A stretch of 64,000 bases of DNA, taken from the NCBI RefSeq assembly GCF_900112185.1, contig NZ_FOKP01000002.1:248001-312000 (forward strand). The letters are read 5' to 3'. Positions within the stretch are counted from its first letter, which is position 1, and each line of letters opens with the position of its first letter. The translations under genes and the position numbers were made by a program. This DNA is from Allobosea sp. CRIB-10. Its GTDB lineage: Bacteria; Pseudomonadota; Alphaproteobacteria; Rhizobiales; Beijerinckiaceae. Positions 1 to 8,008 of the stretch are shown here, piece after piece. The notes below the pieces were generated by a model, which had not been told where the DNA came from, did not search any database, and saw only the letters and a program-made list of their open reading frames with translations.

Positions 1-526
1 GCACGGCATTGGCGACGCCGCGTGCCGCCTGCTCGGCAGTGGCGAGGCCGCTTGCCTGCGCATCCGCGGTGAGCAAATGAACCCCGGCGACGCCACGCGT
101 CGCCAGCAGGTCCGGCACCAGCCCGCGCAGCAGCGCCGCCCTGTGGGCCGAGGCGATGTTGTCGGGCACCTCGTAGCGCAAAGTCGCGATCAACCCGCCC
201 TGGGCCGGCCCGCTGGTGTGGGCGACGCGGCAGATCGCCCGCGCCACCGAGCGAAAATGCTTGACGGCCGAGAACGTCCAGGGCGTCGGCGCATTGACCC
301 TGGCGGCATAGTCCTGCCCCTTCAGCACCTCGAGGCTCTGCGCCTCGTACAGGTTGAAGAATTCGCGGTCGGCATCGATCGCGACATAGCGGCGCCCACG
401 CAGGAAGCCGGGAATGCCGACCCGCTCCGGCATGTGCTCCTCGCCATGCCAGGCATAGAACTCCGCCCTGCCTTCCGGCGCGATGTCGTGCCAGATCGCG
501 ACCGCCCCCTCACCCGCCAGGCTCAT
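1..526 (-). CDS. EthD/dimeric alpha-beta barrel-like protein, 3' part missing
   Basis: The reading frame opens with ATG at 526 behind a good ribosome site (GGAGGGG about 4 nt upstream) and stays open to the left edge, so the C-terminus lies outside the window; about 175 residues are visible. The N-terminal half (AIWHDI, then EFYAWHGEEHMPERVGIPGF) resembles EthD-type dimeric alpha-beta barrel proteins, where an acidic-His 'WH.EEHMPER' stretch is typical. A second half beginning near GGLIATLRYE may be another barrel repeat. It is divergent from an IclR regulator and shares its operator region, so it is probably a target of that regulator. Enzymatic role unknown; it could act in degradation of an aromatic or cyclic compound. 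Confidence 0.75.
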   Translation of the reverse strand, partial: MSLAGEGAVAIWHDIAPEGRAEFYAWHGEEHMPERVGIPGFLRGRRYVAIDADREFFNLYEAQSLEVLKGQDYAARVNAPTPWTFSAVKHFRSVARAICRVAHTSGPAQGGLIATLRYEVPDNIASAHRAALLRGLVPDLLATRGVAGVHLLTADAQASGLATAEQAARGVANAV

Positions 527-560
527 CGTCCCCTCCACCGGGCTCACGCTGCGGGTCGCG

Positions 561-589
561 TTGACTCGACCTCGCCCCCTCTCTATACG
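561..589 (+). promoter_or_regulatory. Sigma-70-like promoter of the IclR-transporter operon
   Basis: TTGACT at 561-566 and TATACG at 584-589 are separated by exactly 17 bp. Five of six -35 bases and four of six -10 bases match the consensus. The predicted transcription start, near 596, lies just ahead of the 603-623 palindrome, so a regulator bound there would block early elongation or open-complex formation. Confidence 0.6.
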
Positions 590-602
590 GAAATGAAATC
601 TA

Positions 603-623
603 AATTGGAAATAATTTCCAATT
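603..623. promoter_or_regulatory. 21-bp perfect palindrome, probable IclR operator
   Basis: The sequence is a perfect inverted repeat with 10-bp arms (AATTGGAAAT / ATTTCCAATT) around a central A at 613. It sits in the divergent region, 26 bp upstream of the IclR start and just downstream of the predicted start site for that gene. On the minus strand a TATAAT hexamer (626-621) overlaps its edge and could be the -10 of the divergent gene, although no good -35 is seen. AT-rich palindromes with GGAAAT/ATTTCC arms are typical of IclR-family sites. Autoregulation is inferred from position. Confidence 0.7.
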
Positions 624-648
624 ATAAACACGACAAGGGCGGGAACGG

Positions 649-1497
649 GTGACGATCGCGGCGGTCGAGCGTGCATTCAAACTGCTGGAGGCGCTGGCCG
701 GCGAGGCCGATGGCGCCGATCTCACCGTGCTCGCAGAGCGGCTCGACCTGCCGGTCAGCGCCACCCACCGGCTGCTTGCAAGCCTCACCGGGCGCGGCTT
801 CGTCACGCAGGACCCGCAATCGGGCGCCTATGGGCTGACGCTGAAGCTGTCGCAGCTCGCCTTCCGCAATCTCGACCTGCGTGGTCTGCCCGATGCCGGC
901 CAGATCGTGCTCGACGCCCTCGCCCGCGCCACCCGCGAATACTGCCGCCTCGCCGTGGCCGAGGGCGAGAGCCTGACCTGGATCGCCCGCGCCCAGGGCG
1001 CGACCGCCGGCCTGCGCTACGAGCCTCCAATGGGGATGGGCGTCGTCCTGCACGCCACCGCGACCGGCAAGGCCTGGCTCGCCTCGCTGCCGGAGCAGGA
1101 GGCGCTGCGCATCGTCTGCGCCCGCGGCTTCGAAAGCGAAGGGCGCACCGGCCCGAACGTACTCGGCGATGTCGACACCCTTCGCCGGCATCTCAACGAG
1201 ACCCGCAGCCGCGGCTATGCGCTCTCGGTCGAGGAGGGCGAGATCGGCACCGTCGCCATGGCCACGACCTTCCGCGCCGGACCTGATGCAAGCGCCCCCA
1301 TCGCTGGCACACTCAGCGTCGCCGGGCCATTGCCACGCATGCACGAGGCGCGCCGGGGCGAGATCGCGACGGCGCTCGCCACAGCCGCGCGGGACATGGC
1401 GGCGATCTGGCCGCTCAGGCGGAGGCAGATCGGCACCCTCCCCACCGTTTCGAGCGAGGCGGCTCTAAGCCGGCTGCCGATAGAGACATCGACATGA
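649..1497 (+). CDS. IclR family transcriptional regulator
   Basis: 282-residue regulator. An N-terminal winged helix-turn-helix (about residues 3-60: VERAFKLLEAL, then LPVSATHRLLASLTGRGFV) is followed by an IclR effector-binding domain (about 75-250). The GTG at 649 is the only sensible start. The stop overlaps the permease start by 4 bp (ATGA), so regulator and transporter are one operon. IclR proteins usually bind a small aromatic or organic acid ligand; the ligand here is unknown. The C-terminal 20 residues or so look like an unstructured tail. It probably controls itself, the downstream ABC importer and the divergent gene through the 603-623 palindrome. Confidence 0.93.
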   Translation: MTIAAVERAFKLLEALAGEADGADLTVLAERLDLPVSATHRLLASLTGRGFVTQDPQSGAYGLTLKLSQLAFRNLDLRGLPDAGQIVLDALARATREYCRLAVAEGESLTWIARAQGATAGLRYEPPMGMGVVLHATATGKAWLASLPEQEALRIVCARGFESEGRTGPNVLGDVDTLRRHLNETRSRGYALSVEEGEIGTVAMATTFRAGPDASAPIAGTLSVAGPLPRMHEARRGEIATALATAARDMAAIWPLRRRQIGTLPTVSSEAALSRLPIETST

Positions 1498-2300
1498 GCA
1501 GCGACACCGCCACCACCGCGACCACGCCACAGGCTCCGGGCAAGGCCGCCGCCTGGGCCTCGGCGATCGCCTGGCCGCTGGCGAGCTTTGCCGTGCTGCT
1601 CGTCGCCTGGCAGCTGCTGGTGCCGATGGCCGGCATCCCCGAATATATCCTGCCGGTGCCGAGCGCCTTCTTCGAGCGGCTCTGGATCGATCGCGCCGAC
1701 ATCTTCAAGCACACGCTGGTGACGGCGAACGAGATCGTGCTCGGCTTCCTGATGGCGGCGGTGATCTCGATCCCGCTCGGCTACGTCATCGTCTCGGTGA
1801 AGCTGCTGGAGAAGGCGATCTATCCGGTGATCGTCTTCTTCCAGCTCGTGCCGAAGATCGCGATCGCGCCGCTCTTCGTCGTCTGGTTCGGCTTCGGCCT
1901 GTTCCCGAAGGTGCTGCTGACCTTTCTGCTCTGCTTCTTCCCGACGCTGGTCGCGAGCATGACGGGTTTCCGCGCGCTGGACGAGCGCGTGCTCTATCTG
2001 ACCCGCTCGATGGGCGCCTCGGCCTGGCAGACCTTCCGCTATGTCCGGGTGCCGGCGGCGCTGACCTATATCTTCTCCGGCCTCAAGGTCTCGGCCGTGT
2101 TCGCCGCGACGGGCGCGATCGTCGGCGAATTCGTCGGCGCCAATGCCGGCCTCGGCTATCTCCTGCTGCGCGGCACGAGCTTCCTCGACATGCCGCTGAT
2201 CTTCGCCTGCCTGGTGGCGCTGTCGGCCGTCGGCATCCTGTTCAGCTATCTCGTCGACTGGCTCGAAATGCTGCTGATGCCCTGGCAGCGCAAGGGCTGA
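1494..2300 (+). CDS. ABC transporter permease, SsuC/TauC (BPD_transp_1) type
   Basis: 268 residues with about six membrane segments and the cytoplasmic EAA-type coupling loop near residues 165-195 (SMGASAWQTFRYVRVPAALTY). The architecture is that of SsuC/TauC/ThiX permeases that import sulfonates, nitrate, taurine, pyrimidine precursors or related small organics. It overlaps the IclR stop codon and is followed after 55 bp by the binding protein and then the ATPase, which completes an importer. Substrate cannot be read from the permease. The IclR partner suggests a catabolic carbon source rather than sulfur starvation. Confidence 0.93.
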   Translation: MSSDTATTATTPQAPGKAAAWASAIAWPLASFAVLLVAWQLLVPMAGIPEYILPVPSAFFERLWIDRADIFKHTLVTANEIVLGFLMAAVISIPLGYVIVSVKLLEKAIYPVIVFFQLVPKIAIAPLFVVWFGFGLFPKVLLTFLLCFFPTLVASMTGFRALDERVLYLTRSMGASAWQTFRYVRVPAALTYIFSGLKVSAVFAATGAIVGEFVGANAGLGYLLLRGTSFLDMPLIFACLVALSAVGILFSYLVDWLEMLLMPWQRKG

Positions 2301-2355
2301 AGACCAAAGACGCGACCGTCAATCCGGGCAAACCGGAACAACAGGGAGAACGACC

Positions 2356-3348
2356 ATGCTGAGAAGGACATTGCTCACCGCAGCCGCGATACTGGCGCTC
2401 GGTACGAGTGGCGCGCTCGCCCAGGCTGGCGGCAAGCCGATGAAGATCACGCTGAACTTCCTCGCCGCCGCGCCCAATGCCGGCTTCATGATGGCCAAGC
2501 AGATGGGCCTCTACGAGAAGGCCGGCATCAACCTGACGATCGAGGAGGGCAAGGGCTCGGGCACGACCGCGCAGATGGTCGCCACGGGGCAGACCGATGT
2601 CGGCTTCGCCGATGCGCCGGCCGCGATGCAATTGCGGACCAAGGGGGCGCCGGTGAAGATCGTCGCCCCGGTGCTGCAGACCAATGGCTTCGCCATCATC
2701 GCGCTGGAGGACAGCGGCATCGCCTCGCCCAAGGACCTCGTCGGCAAGAAGCTCGCGGTCCAGCCCGGCACGGCCCAGACGACGCTGCTCGACGCGATCC
2801 TCGCCAGCAACGGCATCGACAAGGGCAAGGTCGACGTCATCAACATCGATCCCGGCGCCTTCGTCGGCGCGCTGCTGGAGAAGAAGGTCGACGCGATCCT
2901 CGGTGGCGCAGACTTCCACTCGGTCCAGATCCGCGAGCGCGGCTTCAAGGTCCGCGACATCTTCTATCGCGATGTCGGCGTGCCGACCGTGGGGCTCTCG
3001 ATCATCGCCCGCGACGACAAGATCAAGGCCGATGCCGAACTCTACAGGAAGTTCATCGAGGCGAGCCTGCAGGGCTGGGACGCTGCCCGCAAGAACCCGG
3101 ACGCCGCCGCCGACGCGGTCGTCGCGCAATTCCCCTCGGTGAAGAAGGCGCAGGTGCTGGCGCAGTTCGACGTCGTCAACAAGCTGCTCTGCGCACCCGG
3201 CGCCGCCGCGCTAGGCAAGGTACCTGAGAAGAACTGGAGCGTGAGCTTCGACCTGCTGACGCAATATCTCGGCCTGCCCAAGGACAAGCCGATCAGCGAC
3301 TACTACACGACCGAGCTGCTGCCGGCCTCGGCACCGGCCTGCTCGTGA
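2356..3348 (+). CDS. ABC transporter substrate-binding protein, NMT1/THI5-like
   Basis: 330 residues with a Sec signal peptide (about 1-22, ending in ALAQ) and an NMT1/THI5/SsuA-like periplasmic fold: KITLNFLAAAPNAGFMMAKQMGLYEKAGI at the start of the mature part and a KGSGTTAQMVATGQTDVGFADAP-type binding segment. It binds the ligand in the periplasm and delivers it to the 1494-2300 permease. A ribosome site (GGGAGAACGACC) precedes the ATG. The ATPase start overlaps its stop codon by 4 bp. The family covers riboflavin and pyrimidine precursors, sulfonates and aromatic acids, so the ligand remains open. Confidence 0.92.
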   Translation: MLRRTLLTAAAILALGTSGALAQAGGKPMKITLNFLAAAPNAGFMMAKQMGLYEKAGINLTIEEGKGSGTTAQMVATGQTDVGFADAPAAMQLRTKGAPVKIVAPVLQTNGFAIIALEDSGIASPKDLVGKKLAVQPGTAQTTLLDAILASNGIDKGKVDVINIDPGAFVGALLEKKVDAILGGADFHSVQIRERGFKVRDIFYRDVGVPTVGLSIIARDDKIKADAELYRKFIEASLQGWDAARKNPDAAADAVVAQFPSVKKAQVLAQFDVVNKLLCAPGAAALGKVPEKNWSVSFDLLTQYLGLPKDKPISDYYTTELLPASAPACS

Positions 3349-4127
3349 GCGCGACGGCCGCCGGCGCCGCCGCCTCGATCGAGGGGCGCGGCATCGTCAA
3401 GAGCTTCGGCGGCTTCACGGCCGTCGACGGTCTGACGCTCGACATCAGGAGCGGCGAGTTCGTCAGCCTGATCGGCCCGTCTGGCTGCGGCAAGAGCACG
3501 TTCATGCTGATGGCGGCCGGGCTGATCCCGACCAGCGGCGGCGAGCTTCTGGTCAACGGCAAACCGCTGACCGAGCCGCTGACCGATATCGGAATCGTCT
3601 TCCAGGACCACCTGCTGCTGGAATTCCGGACCGCGCTGGAGAACGTGATGCTGCAGGCCGAGATCCGCGGCCTGCCGCTGGCGCCGGCCAAGGAGCGGGC
3701 GCTCGAGCTCTTCGCCAAGCTCGGCATCAGCCATGCCGCCGACCGCTATCCCAAGCAGCTCTCCGGCGGTATGCGCCAGCGCGTCTCGATCGCCCGCGCG
3801 CTGATCCACAATCCCTCGGTGCTGATGATGGACGAGCCCTTCGGCGCGCTAGACGCGATCACCCGCACGCAGATCCGGCACGATCTCGAAATGCTATGGC
3901 TGGAGACGGCCAAGACGGTCGTCTTCATCACCCACTCGATCGAGGAGGCGATCGGCCTCTCCGACCGGGTTCTGGTGATGTCGCCGACGCCGGGCCGGGT
4001 CGTCGACGAGATCAGGATCGAATTGCCGCGGCCGCGCCCGGCCCATCTCGGCGACTATCCGAGCTTCAACGCCTATGCCGACCGCATCCATGATGCGTTC
4101 CGGCGCTTCGGCGTGATCAAGTACTGA
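3345..4127 (+). CDS. ABC transporter ATP-binding protein, SsuB/TauB type
   Basis: 260 residues starting at GTG, overlapping the binding-protein stop (GTGA). Walker A GPSGCGKST is at about 44-52, the Q-loop near 87, the signature LSGGMRQR at about 139-146 and Walker B VLMMDEP at about 159-165, followed by the switch histidine (ITHS). All motifs are intact, so it should be an active ATPase energising the 1494-2300 permease. It is the last gene of the operon. A palindromic repeat follows immediately and may act as a transcript end. Confidence 0.94.
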   Translation: MSATAAGAAASIEGRGIVKSFGGFTAVDGLTLDIRSGEFVSLIGPSGCGKSTFMLMAAGLIPTSGGELLVNGKPLTEPLTDIGIVFQDHLLLEFRTALENVMLQAEIRGLPLAPAKERALELFAKLGISHAADRYPKQLSGGMRQRVSIARALIHNPSVLMMDEPFGALDAITRTQIRHDLEMLWLETAKTVVFITHSIEEAIGLSDRVLVMSPTPGRVVDEIRIELPRPRPAHLGDYPSFNAYADRIHDAFRRFGVIKY

Positions 4128-4138
4128 CGGCTCGCGGT

Positions 4139-4227
4139 CGTCATTGCGAGCGCAGCGAAGCAATCCAGAGGAACGTAGAGCTCTGCTACCCTTGGATTGC
4201 TTCGTCGCTACGCTCCTCGCAATGACG
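4139..4227. repeat. Intergenic palindromic repeat, family 1, copy 1
   Basis: Outer arms CGTCATTGCGAG (4139-4150) and CTCGCAATGACG (4216-4227) are perfect complements, and inner arms GAAGCAATCCA / TGGATTGCTTC extend the fold. It lies between two convergent genes (ABC ATPase and GST). A second copy with nearly the same arms is at 9269-9356. Elements of this kind are widespread between genes in Bradyrhizobium-like genomes. No coding capacity. Confidence 0.85.
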
Positions 4228-4239
4228 AGGTAGCGCTCC

Positions 4240-4947
4240 TCAACCCGGCCGCTTCGGGATCTCAAGCCCGCGCTGCACGGCCGGACGCGCGAGGCCGCGC
4301 TCCAGCCATTTCGGCACCAGCTTCAGCTTGTCGTACTCGACCAGCTCGCCAGCGCCATAGAAGCCGACGAGGTTGCGGACCCAGCCGAGGCAGGCGATGT
4401 CGGCGATGGTGTATTCGTCGCCCATGATCCAGTCGCGGCCGGCGAGCCTGGTCTCGAGCACGCCGAGCAGGCGCTTGCTCTCATTGGCGTAGCGGTCGCG
4501 CGGGCGCTTGTCCTCATATTCGCGGCCGGCGAACTTGTGGAAGAAGCCGAGCTGGCCGAACATCGGGCCGATCGCCGCCATCTGGAAGAAGACCCATTGC
4601 AGGGTCTCATAGCGGCGGGCCGGATCGGTGGGCAGGAACTTGCCGGCCTTGTCGGCCAGATAGACCAGGATCGCGCCGGATTCGAACAGTGCGAACGGCT
4701 TGCCGCCCGGGCCGTTGGGATCGAGGATCGAGGGGATCTTGCCGTTCGGGTTGAGCGAGAGGAATTCCGGCGTCCAGCTCTCGTTCTTGCCGATGTCGAT
4801 GGTGTGCGGCTCGTAGGGAATGCCGGTCTCCTCCAGCATGATCGAGACCTTCACGCCGTTGGGCGTCGGCAAGGAATAGAGCTGCAGGCGGTCGGGATGC
4901 TGGGCCGGCCAGCGCTGCGTGATTGGAAAGGCAGAGAGATCGGACAT
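4240..4947 (-). CDS. Glutathione S-transferase, YghU/YfcG-like
   Basis: 235 residues. An N-terminal extension (1-20) precedes a thioredoxin-like domain (LQLYSLPTPNGVKVSIMLEETGIPYE) and then an alpha-helical C-terminal domain. The TPNG..K motif, the DIGKNESWTPEFLSLNPNGKIPSI stretch and the FESGAILVYLADK glutathione-binding segment are diagnostic of the Nu-class YghU/YfcG disulfide-bond oxidoreductases. These act in the cytoplasm with strong disulfide reductase activity towards small disulfides. It stands alone, convergent with the ABC operon, and nothing nearby suggests a specific substrate. Confidence 0.9.
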   Translation of the reverse strand: MSDLSAFPITQRWPAQHPDRLQLYSLPTPNGVKVSIMLEETGIPYEPHTIDIGKNESWTPEFLSLNPNGKIPSILDPNGPGGKPFALFESGAILVYLADKAGKFLPTDPARRYETLQWVFFQMAAIGPMFGQLGFFHKFAGREYEDKRPRDRYANESKRLLGVLETRLAGRDWIMGDEYTIADIACLGWVRNLVGFYGAGELVEYDKLKLVPKWLERGLARPAVQRGLEIPKRPG

Positions 4948-5129
4948 CTAGGGGGTATCCTCGGATGGCGGGGCGCCAGCGGCGAAGAGCATGGCGTTGC
5001 GGCGTAACTTGGAGTGGCCCCCTCAGCGGCGCAACCAGGCCGAGCTTGCGCAAACGCCAACCGGCTTACGCAGGATTCGCATCTCGACGCTAAGCTCGGC
5101 CTCGTTGTCACCCCCGCGAGGACATCGCG

Positions 5130-5534
5130 ATGACGCTCGCCCCGTTGCTCGCCGCGCCGGCCGTCATGCAGCTCCATGCCCTGGCGGCGCTGATCTCGCT
5201 GGCGGCGGGCCTCACCGTGCTTGTCCTGCGCAGGGGCACGCCACGCCACCGCCTCATCGGCTGGATCTTCGTGGTCGCGATGATGGTGACGGCGATCAGC
5301 TCGGCCTTCATCACCAGCAACGGGCACTACAGCGCGATACACCTGCTGAGCGTCCTGACGATCGTGACCCTGCCCCGTGCCATCATCATGCGCCGACGCG
5401 GCAACATCGCCGGCCATCGCGCCGCGATGCTCTGGCTCTTCGCCGGGCTCGCCGTGGCCGGCGCCTTCACGCTGATGCCAGGGCGCATGATGAACAAGGT
5501 CGTTTTCGGCCAGGCGACGGCGGCAGTCCATTAA
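5130..5534 (+). CDS. DUF2306-like small integral membrane protein
   Basis: 134 residues with four predicted membrane segments (starting near 12, 43, 68 and 96). The HALAALISLAAGL opening, the R.GTPRHRLIGWIFVVAMM loop and the later RGNIAGHRAAMLWLFAGLAVAG stretch match DUF2306-type proteins. The conserved histidines in these stretches could bind a cofactor, but no function is established. A ribosome site (CGAGGACATCGCG) precedes the ATG. It stands alone between a GST and an extensin-like gene. Confidence 0.8.
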   Translation: MTLAPLLAAPAVMQLHALAALISLAAGLTVLVLRRGTPRHRLIGWIFVVAMMVTAISSAFITSNGHYSAIHLLSVLTIVTLPRAIIMRRRGNIAGHRAAMLWLFAGLAVAGAFTLMPGRMMNKVVFGQATAAVH

Positions 5535-5652
5535 CGCCCGCCATGGTGCTTTAACCACCGCTTAACGCCGTCGGCAAAGTTAATCCGCCCGTGGCTTCCG
5601 GGACGCAGCCGGTCAACAAACCGTTCACCCAACGCCTCGCATTTGATTGGTC

Positions 5653-6798
5653 ATGCGTCGCGTTCACCTCGCCCTCATCGCGCTCGGCGTCATTGGCGTC
5701 GGCATTGCCGGCTGCGGCAAGTTCCAGAAGCCGCAGCGCGCCGCCTGGCGTGACCAGGCCGAAGCCCAGTGCATGGCCTCGCGCCAGGTGCAGCTCTCGG
5801 CCTATGTCAGCCTGCGCGAGAAGGCGATCGACGGGCCGGGCACCTGCGGCATGGAGAAACCGCTGCGCGTCGCCGCCTTCGCCAATGGCAGCGTCGCCCT
5901 GACCAGCAATGCGACGCTCGCCTGCCCGATCGTCGCGACCACCGACAAGTGGTTCACCGACGTGGTGCAACCGGCGGCGATGAACGTGCTCGGCGCGCAG
6001 GTGATCGAGATCCGCGCCGGCTCCTATTCCTGCCGCGCCATGAACAACGGCACCGGCACGAGCCGCACCTCCGAGCACGCCTTCGGCAATGCCGTCGACG
6101 TGTTTTCCTTCCGGCTGAACGACAACCGCGTCGTCACCGTCAAGGATGGCTGGCGCGGCGCGCCGGAGGAACAAGCGTTCCTGCGCGAAATCTTTGTCGG
6201 CGCCTGCGAGCATTTCTCGACGGTGCTCGGTCCCGGTGCCGATGCCTTCCACTACGACCATTTCCACATCGACCTGGCGCGCCATTCAAAGGGCCGGCGC
6301 ATTTGCAAGCCGGTGATCAAGTACGAGCCCAACTACAACCTGCCGCCGCCCGATCCGGCGCGGCCGAACAGCATGGCGCTGCAGCAGCATGAGCCGTCGA
6401 CGCGCCAAGGCCTGCCGCCGCCGATGGTGGCGGGCGCCTCGGGCGGCCTGCTGCGCCAGCCGAGCGGCGGCCTGCGCCCGCCGGGCGCGGTCGACAGCGG
6501 CTACTCCGTCGCCCATCGCTCCGGCCAAAGCGGGCTCGACGGCCAGCGGCGCTATCTCGAAGAGGCGCCGCAGGCGAGCCCACGCTACCAGCCGCAGCCG
6601 GCGCCGAGCGAGATGCGCGGGCCGCTGCAACTGCCGGGCTCGGTGCCGCCGACCGAAGAGCTGATCGTCGGCGACGACGAGGGCAACGGCATCATCGACG
6701 AAGCCCAATCGGCCGATAGCGAGCCGCCGATCAATCCGCGCAACGACCCGTTCGCCTACCGGCCGCAGGGGCAGCAGACTGGATCGTTGCGACGGTAG
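5653..6798 (+). CDS. Extensin-like C-terminal domain lipoprotein
   Basis: 381 residues from the ATG at 5653; an in-frame TTG two codons earlier is less likely. The N-terminus is a lipoprotein signal ending in GIAGC, so it is probably anchored to a membrane at that Cys. The extensin-like domain (about 50-225) has SEHAFGNAVDVFSF and ADAFHYDHFHIDLARH, a metal-binding His/Asp set resembling that of LAS-type peptidoglycan peptidases. The last 150 residues or so are Pro/Gln-rich and low complexity, possibly a periplasmic spacer. It is convergent with mepA, another peptidoglycan hydrolase. Precise bond cleaved unknown. Confidence 0.88.
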   Translation: MRRVHLALIALGVIGVGIAGCGKFQKPQRAAWRDQAEAQCMASRQVQLSAYVSLREKAIDGPGTCGMEKPLRVAAFANGSVALTSNATLACPIVATTDKWFTDVVQPAAMNVLGAQVIEIRAGSYSCRAMNNGTGTSRTSEHAFGNAVDVFSFRLNDNRVVTVKDGWRGAPEEQAFLREIFVGACEHFSTVLGPGADAFHYDHFHIDLARHSKGRRICKPVIKYEPNYNLPPPDPARPNSMALQQHEPSTRQGLPPPMVAGASGGLLRQPSGGLRPPGAVDSGYSVAHRSGQSGLDGQRRYLEEAPQASPRYQPQPAPSEMRGPLQLPGSVPPTEELIVGDDEGNGIIDEAQSADSEPPINPRNDPFAYRPQGQQTGSLRR

Positions 6799-6802
6799 CA
6801 CG

Positions 6803-6909
6803 CGTCATTCTCGGGCGAGTGGAACGCAGACCCGAGAATCTCGTGACGAGGAAGCGCCATCAGGAGCCCTCTCCGGCCTGAGATGCTCGGGTCAAGCCCG
6901 AGCATGACG
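6803..6909. repeat. Intergenic palindromic repeat, family 2, copy 1
   Basis: Two hairpins in tandem: ATTCTCGGG (6807-6815) pairs with CCCGAGAAT (6831-6839), and ATGCTCGGG (6883-6891) pairs with CCCGAGCAT (6897-6905), with CGTCATTC at one end and CATGACG at the other. It lies between the convergent extensin-like and mepA genes. A related copy is at 55763-55836. Probably a mobile or terminator-like intergenic element. Confidence 0.8.
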
Positions 6910-6916
6910 AGTCCCT

Positions 6917-7858
6917 TCACCGCGACACCAGCACCTGCCGGCACTCGGCCGGAAGTGCGTCGAGAGACATCGGCGGCTTCGGTTTCGGCTTCGGGCCGGG
7001 CTTCGGCTTGGGCGGGTTGAAGATCGCCTGATACTGTTTCTCGACCCAGCCATCGAGCTCCGCGCCGCAGCCATCGCCGAAATTAGGCGGCTCCTGGCCC
7101 TGGCAGCCCTCCATGCCGGGCGGGCAGCTCATCCTGATGTGGAAATGGTAGTTGTGCCCCCACATCGGCCTAACCTTGCTGAGCCAGCTCCTATCCGAGC
7201 CGGCCTCGCGGCAAAGCGCGACCTTGAGCGCCGGATTGACGAAGATGCGCTCGACGCGCGGCTCGCTGGCCGCCGCCCTGATCAGGCGGGTATGGGCCGG
7301 CGTCCAGTTCTTCGGGTTGACGTCGCGCCAGTCGGAGCGGGCCATGTTGGTCGCCGCCATGTTCTCGCGGTCGTCACTGTCGAGGCGCTTCCTCGGCATC
7401 GGCGTCAGCCAGATGTCGGCGTCGAGACCAATTTGGTGCGAGGCATGCCCGGTCAGCATCGGTCCCCCGCGCACCTGCGAGATGTCGCCGACCAGCAGGC
7501 CGGACCAGCCGGTGATTTTCGGCACCTCGCGAGCGAACTGCTCGAGGAAGGAGATCAGCTCGGGATGGCCCCAGTTGCGGTTGCGGGCAACGCGCATGAC
7601 CTGCCAGTTCTCGCCATCGACGGGCAGCGCCGTCGCACCGGCAAGGCAACCGCGGGCATAGGAGCCGATGGCGCGCGCCTTCATGGCCGCAGGCGTGGTC
7701 TTCTGGCCGAACAGGGCACGCGCCGCATCGGGATAGGCGGCGATGTTGGCGGCACGGGCCTTGGCCTCCGCTTCTGCGGTGGACTGAGCGTGCGCAGCGC
7801 CGGTGGCGACCAGCAACGGCAGGAGAATCAGCGGGGTGAAGCGGCGAAGCAGCGGCAT
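6917..7858 (-). CDS. mepA: Penicillin-insensitive murein endopeptidase
   Basis: 313 residues with a signal peptide (1-24, ending AHAQ) and the M74/LAS metallopeptidase fold. Zinc and catalytic residues are visible in GHASHQIGLDAD (H138, H141, D148) and WGHNYHFHIRM (H235, H238, H240). Cysteines at 71, 217, 245, 252 and 264 probably form the disulfides known for MepA. The enzyme cleaves D-Ala-meso-DAP cross-links in the periplasm and is not blocked by beta-lactams. The C-terminus carries a PKPKPGPKPKPKP stretch, perhaps a wall-contacting tail. It is convergent with the extensin-like gene. Confidence 0.95.
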   Translation of the reverse strand: MPLLRRFTPLILLPLLVATGAAHAQSTAEAEAKARAANIAAYPDAARALFGQKTTPAAMKARAIGSYARGCLAGATALPVDGENWQVMRVARNRNWGHPELISFLEQFAREVPKITGWSGLLVGDISQVRGGPMLTGHASHQIGLDADIWLTPMPRKRLDSDDRENMAATNMARSDWRDVNPKNWTPAHTRLIRAAASEPRVERIFVNPALKVALCREAGSDRSWLSKVRPMWGHNYHFHIRMSCPPGMEGCQGQEPPNFGDGCGAELDGWVEKQYQAIFNPPKPKPGPKPKPKPPMSLDALPAECRQVLVSR

Positions 7859-8008
7859 GGCGGGGAGAATCGCAGGCCGCTCGCCTCGCGGTCAAGCCGC
7901 TGCCCGATCAATGGGCTGGACAGGGCGTGCGGGAGCCGGCAGCGTCTGCGCAGCCGAAGAACGGGCGGCAAGCCCTCCGGCCAACGCTTCTGGAGGGGAT
8001 GACCGACG

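Noticed and set aside
77..652. 191-codon frame on the plus strand over the divergent region
   Set aside because: It runs antisense through the partial EthD-like gene and covers the promoter and operator; no homology.
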